Positions 31,853 through 40,800 of a stretch of DNA of 64,000 nucleotides are shown here, one piece after another (the first letter of the stretch is position 1; each line of letters opens with the position of its first letter). The notes beneath the pieces are model-generated. The model searched no databases, had not been told where the DNA came from, and worked only from the letters and a program-made list of their open reading frames with translations. This stretch comes from Candidatus Nitrosymbiomonas proteolyticus. GTDB lineage: Bacteria > Armatimonadota > Fimbriimonadia > Fimbriimonadales > Fimbriimonadaceae. Position numbers and translations under genes: made by a program. Where the stretch lies: assembly GCA_017347465.1 (NCBI GenBank), contig AP021858.1:2312472-2376471 (forward strand), given 5' to 3'.

Positions 31853-31886
31853 AGTAACGAGCGCGCCGCGTCATGGAGGACGGTTT

Positions 31887-33317
31887 GTGGCGAGCTCCCA
31901 GAACGAACTTGAACTGAACTGCGAACCAAGGATGAAGCGAATTGCTTGGATTACGATAGCGCTCGGCGCGATCGGAGGAGGGCTAGCCTACTTCCACTTC
32001 GCGCACGTTCCTACTTACCCATCCGGCTCTGTGGTGGGGGATGTCGCTGTGGGGGAACTCACGCCGACTCAGGCAGAGGGCGCTCTTCGCAGCAGGTGGC
32101 TTGAGATCTCCAACAAGGAGCCCACTGCACGCCTGGCTGGGATTCCGGGAAGGACCTTGCAGGCTAGGATCGGCGACCTCGGGATCGAACCCGACTTTGG
32201 GGCAACACTAGCGCAACTCCAAACCGAGGGCCTCTTCCAGACGTGGTACGGGAAGCTGTTCACTCCCAAATCGAAAGGAGCGCTGCCTTGGGTGTGGCGA
32301 CTCGATTCGGCAAAGGCCTCTGCGGTATCGGAAAGGGTCCGTGAGGCTCTGGGCCCGCGCAGCCCAGCCAAGGCGTTTTGGGTCGAGGGCAAGGTCGAAC
32401 TCACGCATGAGGTGCCTGACGCCGAAGTCGATTTCGATTCGTGGCTGGCGAGTCTGAACGCAGGTGAGACCTTCTTGGACGAGCCCGTTCTGCCCTTGCG
32501 AACCGGGGCCTTCCATGTTCCTCCGACCGAACTTTCCAAGATCCAAGAGGTGATTGCCGAGTTCGCCACGACCTTCCCTGCCGGCGAACGGTCCCGAAAC
32601 ACGAACATCCGAATTGCCTCGGAGAAGATCGACGGCGTGGTGTTGATGCCCGGCGAGGAGTTCAGCTTCAACGACTCAGTGGGGCGTCGAACGATCGAAA
32701 ACGGGTTCAAGCTTGCGGGCGTGTACCGGAGCGGGCGGCACGACGTTGGGATCGGAGGCGGGATATGCCAAGTAAGCGGAACGCTCTACAACGCCGCCGT
32801 GCTTTCCAACCTCGAAGTCGTCCAAAGGGCCAATCACTCGATGCCGGTTCCCTATTTGTCCGTCGGGCGTGACGCGACCGTCGATTACGGCAAGATCGAT
32901 CTTCGATTCCGAAACAACTACGACTTCCCGATTGCGATCAGCAGCACGTTTCAGCCCGGCAAGCTGACGTTTCGAGTTCTTGGCCAGAAGGACCCGTCGC
33001 TCGAAGTAAAGATCGTCACGGCGGGACATCAAAGCTGGGACCGAGGCGTGAAGTATGTACCCGACCCTGCAGTTCCGGCGGGTACGGAGCGGGTGGTCGA
33101 AAAGGGCAGCCGAGGGCACAGTGTCACCACTTACCGCGACGTGTACCGTAACGGCGCTCGAGTCTCGCGAACCGTCTTGAACAGCAGCCGGTACTCGGGC
33201 GGGGTGAAGATCATCGCCAAGAATCCAGCCGATCTGGGCACCCCGGCGAGCGCGACCGAATCCGGAACCGAACCGGCCAACGACGCGGCGGTTAGCGGCG
33301 GAGTTCAATCAGACTGA
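31887..33317 (+). CDS. VanW-family protein with peptidoglycan-binding and G5-like domains
   Basis: The 476-residue membrane-anchored cell-surface protein has a membrane helix at about 20-36. A YoaR-like putative peptidoglycan-binding region (about 45-200, VGDVAVGELTPTQAEGAL) follows. The VanW domain (about 210-360) has GEEFSFNDSVGRRTIENGF, GIGGGICQVSGTLYNAAVL and VDYGKIDLRFRNNYDFPI. A C-terminal G5-like module (about 370-450) closes the chain. The role of VanW is not defined; glycopeptide resistance is not implied. The GTG start has GGAGG six bases upstream. Its 3' end overlaps the convergent membrane protein gene by 26 bases. Confidence 0.88.
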   Translation: MASSQNELELNCEPRMKRIAWITIALGAIGGGLAYFHFAHVPTYPSGSVVGDVAVGELTPTQAEGALRSRWLEISNKEPTARLAGIPGRTLQARIGDLGIEPDFGATLAQLQTEGLFQTWYGKLFTPKSKGALPWVWRLDSAKASAVSERVREALGPRSPAKAFWVEGKVELTHEVPDAEVDFDSWLASLNAGETFLDEPVLPLRTGAFHVPPTELSKIQEVIAEFATTFPAGERSRNTNIRIASEKIDGVVLMPGEEFSFNDSVGRRTIENGFKLAGVYRSGRHDVGIGGGICQVSGTLYNAAVLSNLEVVQRANHSMPVPYLSVGRDATVDYGKIDLRFRNNYDFPIAISSTFQPGKLTFRVLGQKDPSLEVKIVTAGHQSWDRGVKYVPDPAVPAGTERVVEKGSRGHSVTTYRDVYRNGARVSRTVLNSSRYSGGVKIIAKNPADLGTPASATESGTEPANDAAVSGGVQSD

Positions 33318-35151
33318 ACTGCGGACCGTCAACCAACACCGTCCCCAGGCTCCTCACGTCCGCGTATCGAGGAAACCCCAAAGCGTAGAGGTCTTCAAAG
33401 GCCTCAGGAACTGGCGCGACCACGTGCGTAGCTCCGATTTCGTCGATCAGCGCTTGCCGTTCGGCTTCGGACTCTGAGGGTGAGAAGAACCGGACCGCCC
33501 GCGCCCTCCGATCGAGATAGTGGGGCGTCTCGCTCCAGTGGCCAGCGAAGGTGTAGGCACCCGCGAATCCGCTGAGGAACGGGTTGAGGTCGGGGAGGAA
33601 CGGGGTGTTGTATCGGTCGGGCACGAGGTAGCCGTCCGCGTCGATACCTGGGTGCGGCACTCCGGGAATCGCAATCACCAACTTCCGCCCTGGGATTTCC
33701 TGGAGGACGTCGAGAATCGACTTCACGTTGGAACTGAGGTAAAGCTGTTGTACGGTCGTGCGCGAGACGTCGGTTCGGACGTAAAGAAGCTCCCTCCTCA
33801 GCCAAAGCGCGCTGCTCGCGCAAACCACCACAATCGCAAGAGCGCCCAAGATGTTGCGAACGCCCTTAGCTCGATTTCGGGCCCACGCATAGAATCCCAC
33901 CGCCGCAAGGGCAGCCCAAGGCAACGCCAAACCCATCGAAAGCTTCCTTTGGAAGAGGACCGGCAAGTACGGCAGGGTGAGTCCCACCACCGCCCACGAA
34001 GCGAACAGCGCGCGCCACGGACACTTCGAACCCAATACCGCTACCAACCCAAGCGCCAAGGCAAAGACCAGGGACCACGTGAGCCAGCCCATCCAGTAGC
34101 CTCCGCTAGAAGGAGTCGCAAGCGCGAATAGTACGAGGGCGCCAGCGCCGAGCACGCCCAGAGCGATGCCACGCTCTCGCGAGGTTGCCTCTAAATGACG
34201 CAATCCTACGATCCCCAAGGCGATCAGCGGCAAGAGGCCAAGGACGACAAGTCGAAAGCTCGGAGAAAACGTGTCGGTCGCCGCGCGAGCTTGAAACACG
34301 GGGTCGTTTTGCCAGACGTAGACGAACCAACCGGCTGCCGGGACCGCCCCCAATCCGATCACGCCGACCCTGAGGGCCCATGCGCCATGAAGCGTCCCTG
34401 CCCGAAGCGAAGCCAGCGCTAGCCCGACCAACGTTGCGAGCACAATGACCACGTCGTAGCTGTGGATGTTCATGAGCGTCAGCATCGCCACCGCGCCGAC
34501 CGCCACGGGTTTCCAACTGTCCTTGGCAAGTACGGCGGACTCAAACACCAGCAGAATCAGGCACAAGCTGGCCGTGAAAAGGCTGTTCGTGAGCATCGAA
34601 GGAAACAGAAACGCCTCGGGCTGCCAAACATCCACGGGCAACCCGCCGCCTGAAATCGCCGCGAGCCAGTCGGAGGACGGGCGCGTGATCGCTTCGCCGA
34701 AGTCATGCCAGACCGAGAAGCCGATCCCAGCGCCAAAAGCCACCAGGCACAAAGCCATTTTGAGGAAGTAAGGTTCGGCCTCCACCCGGCGCAAGATGCG
34801 ATACAGGAGCATCACCAGCGCAAACGACAGGAGGAACCTCGCGGCCGCGGCCGCAGCCGGGATGCCAATTGCCTTGGCGACCAGCCCCAACAACCAGAAA
34901 TAGAGGTGAAGGGTGAGACCAGGCTGAGGGTCGATTGCGAAACGGTTATCGAAAAGGAAATTGCCGTCCATCGCCTGGCGCATCCAAGCGGAGTACACCA
35001 TGTGGTCGTCGGTCGCGAACGGGAATCCGTGAAAGGACGCCCCAGCGGGGGCGCTCAGGACGCCGACACCATACGGCAGGACCGAGAGCAGGCCAGCGCC
35101 AAGGGCAAGCGTCAGCGCGAACCTTTTGGCGGGGACGCGCGAATCAGGCAT
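33292..35151 (-). CDS. Polytopic membrane protein, GT-C glycosyltransferase-like
   Basis: The 619-residue protein has about 11-12 membrane helices and a C-terminal soluble domain (about 480-619). An acidic pair after the first helix (TDDHMVYSAWMRQAMDGN, about 46-63) and the following loop are typical of GT-C-type enzymes that use polyprenyl-phosphate sugars, and the C-terminal part (IGATHVVAPVPEAFEDLYAL) resembles loops in such proteins. The assignment is by general architecture only. The sugar donor and acceptor are unknown. A lipid-linked sugar transferase or a membrane sensor are both possible. Confidence 0.68.
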   Translation of the reverse strand: MPDSRVPAKRFALTLALGAGLLSVLPYGVGVLSAPAGASFHGFPFATDDHMVYSAWMRQAMDGNFLFDNRFAIDPQPGLTLHLYFWLLGLVAKAIGIPAAAAAARFLLSFALVMLLYRILRRVEAEPYFLKMALCLVAFGAGIGFSVWHDFGEAITRPSSDWLAAISGGGLPVDVWQPEAFLFPSMLTNSLFTASLCLILLVFESAVLAKDSWKPVAVGAVAMLTLMNIHSYDVVIVLATLVGLALASLRAGTLHGAWALRVGVIGLGAVPAAGWFVYVWQNDPVFQARAATDTFSPSFRLVVLGLLPLIALGIVGLRHLEATSRERGIALGVLGAGALVLFALATPSSGGYWMGWLTWSLVFALALGLVAVLGSKCPWRALFASWAVVGLTLPYLPVLFQRKLSMGLALPWAALAAVGFYAWARNRAKGVRNILGALAIVVVCASSALWLRRELLYVRTDVSRTTVQQLYLSSNVKSILDVLQEIPGRKLVIAIPGVPHPGIDADGYLVPDRYNTPFLPDLNPFLSGFAGAYTFAGHWSETPHYLDRRARAVRFFSPSESEAERQALIDEIGATHVVAPVPEAFEDLYALGFPRYADVRSLGTVLVDGPQFSLIELRR

Positions 35152-35178
35152 TTCGAAGGAGGGAAGCGACGCAGGGTT

Positions 35179-35628
35179 CTACTCGGGTACCGGGCGCCCC
35201 ATACTGGCGTAAATGTCTTCGATCGTCTTGATCCACTCCTTCGCTTCCTGGTTCGCCGGGTCTACCTTGAGCACCGTCCTATAAACTCGCAGCGCCTCGG
35301 GGTACTTCTCCTTTGCGGGGATTTCGTCCGCGTACATGGTGGCTTCGGCATACTTGAGACTCGCCGCGATGTACGCCTTTTGGACGCCCTCGTCCGCAGG
35401 CTTTTCGGCGAGGTCCTTGTCAGCCTGCGTCCACGCCTCCTTCAGCGCCACGACATCGGCCTTCGGCGCGTCGGACTTTGGCGCCTCGGAGCCTGAAGAC
35501 GCGGGCCCTTGGGCGTCAGACGGGGACGTGGGCGCGGGCTCCTGGCCCGCTTCTGCAAGTTCCTTCGTCGGGGGAGAGCACCCAATCGCAAGGCAAGCGA
35601 CAATGGCAAAGATCACGACAGATCGCAT
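35179..35628 (-). CDS. Small lipoprotein with TPR-like helices
   Basis: The 149-residue protein begins with a lipoprotein signal (FAIVACLAIGC, lipidated Cys about 17). A Pro/Ser/Ala-rich linker (about 18-58) is followed by a helical region (VVALKEAWTQADKDLAEKP and the TPR-like YPEALRVYRTVLKVDPANQE). It should be tethered to a membrane and bind other proteins. An ATG at 35628 with an adjoining TATCAT element suggests a leaderless transcript. It follows the oxidoreductase gene by 40 bases on the same strand. Confidence 0.72.
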   Translation of the reverse strand: MRSVVIFAIVACLAIGCSPPTKELAEAGQEPAPTSPSDAQGPASSGSEAPKSDAPKADVVALKEAWTQADKDLAEKPADEGVQKAYIAASLKYAEATMYADEIPAKEKYPEALRVYRTVLKVDPANQEAKEWIKTIEDIYASMGRPVPE

Positions 35629-35668
35629 GGACACTATGATATCTGCTTTTCGTGCCGCAGTCCCATCG

Positions 35669-36685
35669 TCACCGAAATCTCGAGGGCTGAATGACCTCCC
35701 CGCAGCGAGCGGATTCGAGCGCGGCAAAAGCGATCGCAAGAGCAGCCCATCCTTCTTCGGGCGCGACCGGGACCTCATGCCCCCCCTTCACCGCATCGAG
35801 AAACGTCGAAAGTTGCACGAAGTAAGGGTCGTCCTGGGGTGAGAGGGGCGCTTCGGGTCCGGTTCGAATCGGCGCAGCCGACCGAGGGTCGGTCGAAGAA
35901 CCCGACGCCGAGGCAGCGACGGCCGTCCTCAGAGAGGGGGAGTTGCGGCTATCGTGCTCGATCATCCCTTGGCTGCCGCAAACTTCGAAGGTCACTCGAA
36001 AGCCCGCAGGGTCCATCCAGGTGGATTCTACGTGGCCGATCGCACCGGATTCGAACTTGAGCAGCGTCAGCGCGTAGTCGGGTCCGGTTCCCTTTTGCGC
36101 ACCGACGGAACGTGAATACACGCTCTCGACCTCTCCGAGGGTCCAGCGGAGCCAGTCGAAATCATGAACCGCAAGGTCGAGCAATACGCCTCCGGACCTG
36201 GCATGGTCCATGAACCACTCGCGGGATCCCTTCGGGGCGACTCCCCCTCGCCGAACGCGAGCGACGGCCGGATCGCCCAGATCACCGCGCTTGACGATCC
36301 CGTGAGCCTTGGCAAACTCCGGGAAGAACCGAACCACCTGTCCCGGCATGAGGGGGACCCCCGCGTCACGAGCCGCCCCCACCAGTTCCCTGCCCTCTTC
36401 CAGGGTGCGAGTGAGGGGCTTTTCCATGAAGACGGCCTTGCGGGAGCGGATCGCCCTCAGCCCGAATTCGAGATGGAGGTCGGTGGGCAGGCATACGTCG
36501 ACCACGTCAGACGCCGCGATGAGGTCGTCTTCGGAGGCCATCGCCTTCGCTCCCCACCGCTGCGAAAACTGCCCCGCCTTCTCGGAGTCCGATTCAAAAA
36601 ACGAAACCTCGACGTCAGGCATGAGCTTGTACTTCGAGGCGTGGACGTTTCCCATCCCTCCTGCGCCGAGAATCCCCACTCGCAT
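35669..36685 (-). CDS. Gfo/Idh/MocA-family oxidoreductase
   Basis: The 338-residue NAD(P)-dependent dehydrogenase acts on sugars or related polyols. The N-terminal Rossmann fold has MRVGILGAGGMGNVHASKY (1-19) and, later, VVDVCLPTDLHLEF; the family hallmark EKPLTRTLEEGRELV (about 93-107, EKP) is present. The C-terminal alpha/beta domain includes the conserved DLAVHDFDWLRWTLGEVESV. The substrate is not predictable and no sugar cluster adjoins. It is divergent from the TauE gene. Confidence 0.88.
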   Translation of the reverse strand: MRVGILGAGGMGNVHASKYKLMPDVEVSFFESDSEKAGQFSQRWGAKAMASEDDLIAASDVVDVCLPTDLHLEFGLRAIRSRKAVFMEKPLTRTLEEGRELVGAARDAGVPLMPGQVVRFFPEFAKAHGIVKRGDLGDPAVARVRRGGVAPKGSREWFMDHARSGGVLLDLAVHDFDWLRWTLGEVESVYSRSVGAQKGTGPDYALTLLKFESGAIGHVESTWMDPAGFRVTFEVCGSQGMIEHDSRNSPSLRTAVAASASGSSTDPRSAAPIRTGPEAPLSPQDDPYFVQLSTFLDAVKGGHEVPVAPEEGWAALAIAFAALESARCGEVIQPSRFR

Positions 36686-36730
36686 GGCGCAAGCTTATCT
36701 CAGCACGCGCAGGCGACGCGGCGTTTGGCG

Positions 36731-36736
36731 CACAAT
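36731..36736 (+). promoter_or_regulatory. Predicted -10 box of a leaderless gene
   Basis: CACAAT ends six bases before the ATG at 36743, matching the spacing found before the genes at 11766 and 19895. Confidence 0.45.
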
Positions 36737-36742
36737 CGAACC

Positions 36743-37102
36743 ATGATTTGGGTCTTGGGGTTCGCGATCGGCGCGGCGGCAGGCGTTTTGAGCGGTCTGT
36801 TTGGGATCGGGGGAGGGGTTCTGATCGTCCCTGGTCTAATCTACCTGCTGGGTTTCGGCCAGGCCAAAGCACAGGGGACCTCCCTCGCCGCACTCGTGCT
36901 GCCCGTCGGCCTGCTCGGGCTCATCAACTACTACAAACAGGGCCAAGCTGACGTCAAGATGGGCCTCCTGGTCGCAGTCGGTCTCTTTGGTGGCGCCTAT
37001 GTGGGTTCGAAGTTCGCCCTCAACATGGACGAGAGCCTACTGCGAAGGTCGTTCGCGGTGCTACTCGTGCTCGTCGCCCTCCAGCTCTTTTTCAAGAAGT
37101 GA
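36743..37102 (+). CDS. Half-size TauE/SafE-family transporter
   Basis: The 119-residue protein has about four membrane helices and the TauE/SafE hallmark GVLSGLFGIGGGVLIVPGLI (about 14-33). Full-size family members (about 250 residues) have two such halves; this has one, so it probably works as a dimer or is a degenerate form. Relatives export sulfite, sulfoacetate or organic anions. It is a single gene, probably leaderless, and ends 3 bases before the convergent VanW gene stop. Confidence 0.8.
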   Translation: MIWVLGFAIGAAAGVLSGLFGIGGGVLIVPGLIYLLGFGQAKAQGTSLAALVLPVGLLGLINYYKQGQADVKMGLLVAVGLFGGAYVGSKFALNMDESLLRRSFAVLLVLVALQLFFKK

Positions 37103-37105
37103 GAG

Positions 37106-37852
37106 CTACCGACCCTTCGTTTCCAGAATCCGGTGGAACGGAGGATAGCTATCGACCGAAACGAGCTCTTGACGGCCGTCGATGGTCCGGTAGGTCATGA
37201 CCTCATACCCCGGCTTCCCCGAGTTGCGAACGCGGTTCACCGGGCCGCTTCCCTCGATCTTGTATTCGCGCGGCGAGACGAACCGAACGATCTCGCTGCT
37301 CAGCAGGACCTTGCGATCGACCTTCTTCGGGCCGATGAGCGAGACCACAAGACCACTCCGCTTCATTTCGGCCCGAATCGAGACTCGGAAATCGTAAGGG
37401 TTCTTCAGCTTCAGGTCGATCCCCCCGAACGCCACTGCCGCATCTCTGCCTGGCGGGCAATACCCGGGCGCAAAGCGATGCCGAGAACGCTCGACCACCT
37501 CAAAACCCCCGAGAAGCGCCGCGTTGTAGAGAGTCGTCGAGGTTTGGCACACACCGCCTCCCCAGTCGTCGACCAACGCCCCATTGAAGCTCACCGGCGC
37601 CTTCACGTATCCCATGTCTTTCGACCATCCGCCGACGGTCTTGTTGAAGGAGAACTCTCCGTGAGTGTCGATCACTGCGCCGTTGAGAGCCTCGACGGAA
37701 AGCCGCGCGTTGTGCCGCTGCGAGATCGTGCGCCCTTCGAGCGGAGTCTCAAACCGCGCTAGGACGTGGCTTTCCGGGTCTTCGTTGGCTGCGACCAGCG
37801 CGCCGACGCCCACCACAATACCGACGAGCAAGAGCACACCCAGGAGTCTCAT
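37106..37852 (-). CDS. VanW-family protein
   Basis: The 248-residue exported or membrane-anchored protein (hydrophobic 3-22) consists of a VanW domain. GEFSFNKTVGGWSKDMGYV (about 65-83), DDWGGGVCQTSTTLYNAALL (about 93-112) and FGGIDLKLKNPYDFRVSI match the companion gene at 31887. The C-terminus (GYEVMTYRTIDGRQELVSVD) resembles the G5-like end of that protein. It is the third gene of an operon with the alpha-2-macroglobulin (ATGA overlap), hinting at a joint envelope function. Confidence 0.88.
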   Translation of the reverse strand: MRLLGVLLLVGIVVGVGALVAANEDPESHVLARFETPLEGRTISQRHNARLSVEALNGAVIDTHGEFSFNKTVGGWSKDMGYVKAPVSFNGALVDDWGGGVCQTSTTLYNAALLGGFEVVERSRHRFAPGYCPPGRDAAVAFGGIDLKLKNPYDFRVSIRAEMKRSGLVVSLIGPKKVDRKVLLSSEIVRFVSPREYKIEGSGPVNRVRNSGKPGYEVMTYRTIDGRQELVSVDSYPPFHRILETKGR

Positions 37853-40800
37853 TCCGGCCTTACCTCCAAGGTCGCCGCCGAAGTCGACGAGCGAACGTTC
37901 GGCTCGTACATATTGAAGAGCACCGCCGGCAGAGCGCTCGCTTTGCCGGGGTTTTCGGCACGCAACGTAAACTGGAAACTTCGCTCCCGGCTCGCCATCG
38001 ACTTGAGGAAGAACACGATCTTGTCGTCAAACACGACGTGCTTGCTCCAGGGGTAGTACCACTCTTCGTAGATTCCGATTTCCTCGCGCTCCATGATGCG
38101 GAAGTTGCTCGGGATGGGCGCTTCGACCATCACAAACTGCCTCGCTGTATCGCTCGTCACGTCGATCAAGCACCGGATCAGGTCCCCGCGCTTGACGGAC
38201 TTAACGTCGGCCTTCGAGGGAACCAGACGGAGCGTCCCGTCCTCCATCCGCGCAACTTCGAGCTTAGCGAACCGGCGTGAGATTTTCAGGCCCGGGTCCG
38301 TAGTCGATGGCGGAAGCGTATCCCCCCCAACGTACTGCGTCAGCTTTGCGGAGAAGAAGCCCGCGCCCTGCGTCTCCTTCTTGAACTCGATTCGGTTGTC
38401 GCCTTGGATGAGGTCCTTCAGGGGGACTCGGATTCTGAGATTCGGGTCGGCAGGACTCGAAGCCGCAAGATTGAGGACTCGCACTTCCTTCCCGTTGATC
38501 GACACCGTCAAGGCACCTTGCAGGCCGACTCCGCCCGTTCCTCGCAGATACTGGCAAAGCGCGACCACGATGTACGCCGTATCCCTGGTGCTGGCCCAGG
38601 TCGAACCCCGCCGTTGGATCATCAGGTAATGAACAACCTTGGGAATCTCGGGGTCGGTCGGCCGAATCGTCGCCAGGGCGAGTAGGCATCGCGCCGTAGT
38701 CTCGAAGCCCCAATACTCCTCCTCCCACGACACGAGGTTCTCCCCTCGCTGCGCCGCAGCCAGCATCTTGCCCAGAGCCGCGTCCCGCTTTGAGGTGAAC
38801 TCGGACCCTAAGGCATGATAGGCGAGCGAAACGTTGGCAAGTTCGAGGGGCGTGAGTTGTTCGAGCCCAAGCGCGAACAGTACAGACTGAGCCCTTTCCT
38901 TCTGCCCATACAGCGCCAACACGTAGGCTGTATAGGACCTCTTCTTGCGGTCATATTGAACGAACGCGGAGTCCGGGCCTGAAGACCACGGTAGACTTGC
39001 CTTCTCCGAAAGCCACTTCACGGCGGGGCCGGGATCGATGTTCTCTGAGGGGTAGCCGGCCTTCTTAGCCAAATCGAGCCCTTCGAGCACGAGCGCCGTC
39101 ATGAACTCGTCGGGATCGCCGTATTCCCACCAGCCCCATGCGGCGTTGTAGATTCGCATTTTACGAAGTCGCGAATATCCTTCGGCGACCATCGAAGGGA
39201 TTTCTGCCTGCCGCCGGATGGGTGGGAGCGAGAGCTTTTTGAGCGTGTCAGCGACAACGACCGTGGGCAAAAACCGGCTCATCGTCTGTTCGACGCAACC
39301 GTACGGAAAGCCGATAAGTTCGTCGAGCGACTGGACGACCGCGCTTCCGACCGTCGGAGAAAGCTCGATTTCGAGGGCCCCGGCCGAAGGATCCGCCCCG
39401 GGGCGCACCGAGAACACTTCCGAGGAAGTCCCCTCCATCAGCCCCGATTTCCACTGGACCACCGCCCGCCCATAAACTCGGATCGGGACCGACTTTTGCA
39501 TTCCGTCGCTTTCCGAGCCTGTCCACGCCTTCGCCAAGAATGTGGCAGTGCCAGCATCGGGGAATTCAGCACTCCATTCGAGGGAAACCGTCGCCCCGGC
39601 TTTGACGTGAACCACGCGTCTCTTTTCGCCACGAATCGTAGCGCCGGCCGCCTCCAACTCCACTTGGACCGAAGCGTCCGCCGCGGAATCGTTGGTCACC
39701 ATCGCAAGGAGCCTCTGCGTATCGCGCTGCACGTAATACTCTCGCGTGAGAATCCGCAGCATGAGCGGCTTTGAGGCTCGGACCTTGAACGTCGAACTGC
39801 CCACCTGAGTCGACGCCGTAATTGCGGTCGCGGTGGCGCGCCACGTCGTGAGGTTATCGGGCAGGATGAAGGAAATCTGCGCCCGCCCGCTCGAATCGGT
39901 CACGACCGAAGGCGCCCAGAACGCCGTGTCTTCGAACTTCGATCGAATCTGAATGTCCGAGGGCGCTTTGTCCCCTCCATCCAGGTAGAGGTCCGCAAAC
40001 GAGTAGTCCGTGGAGACGGAGTTGTATCTCTTGGGATAGAAGGTGCCTACCACGTTGGTTCGGTCCGAAGCAAGGGCGTAAATCGCTTCATCGACCACGC
40101 CGAACGCGACTTCGGCAGAGACGGGCCGCCCGGATTCGTCGCGCGTCGAGACTTCGTAGGTCGCGCGGTCTCCAGGTCGATAGGTCGATTTGTCGGCTTC
40201 AATCTCCACTTGAAGACGGTTGACCCCAAGGTCGACGCCGAGCCTCCGCGACGACTCCATAAACTTCCGATTCTTGACGTAACTGACCGAAACGAACGCG
40301 TTGGGAAGGCACTCCTTCGTGACCGGAATCTCGACCCGAGTAACGCCCGACCGCAACTCGACCACGCGGCTCGAATACACGCGGTCGGCTTCGACGGTTA
40401 CCCAAGCGAACCCGCCGGGCTGGTCGGTTTGAATCACCGCGACCGCTCGCTCCCCGACGCTGTACTGCTTCTTGTCGAGCGTCAGCCGAACCCCCGTCGC
40501 CCGGCGATCGATCCAATCACCTGCGCCATCGTACGCATACACGTAGGTCGATGCCAGGATCTCGTTGTTTTTCGAGTCGAGGGTCGCCGCCCGAACGCGG
40601 ATGTATCCCCCTCGCCGGGCTTGAAAGCTCGCCCGAGCGGACCCGTTCTCTCCCGTTGTGACGACGTTCGAGTCGATTTCCTCGAAAACCTCGCCTGTAC
40701 GGGTGTAGTTGGAATACGCCGCGGTCAGCCGCACCCGCCGCCCCGCCAAAGGCTCGTAGGTCTTGTGCGCAAACGCTCGGACCTCGAACTCGATCGGCTT

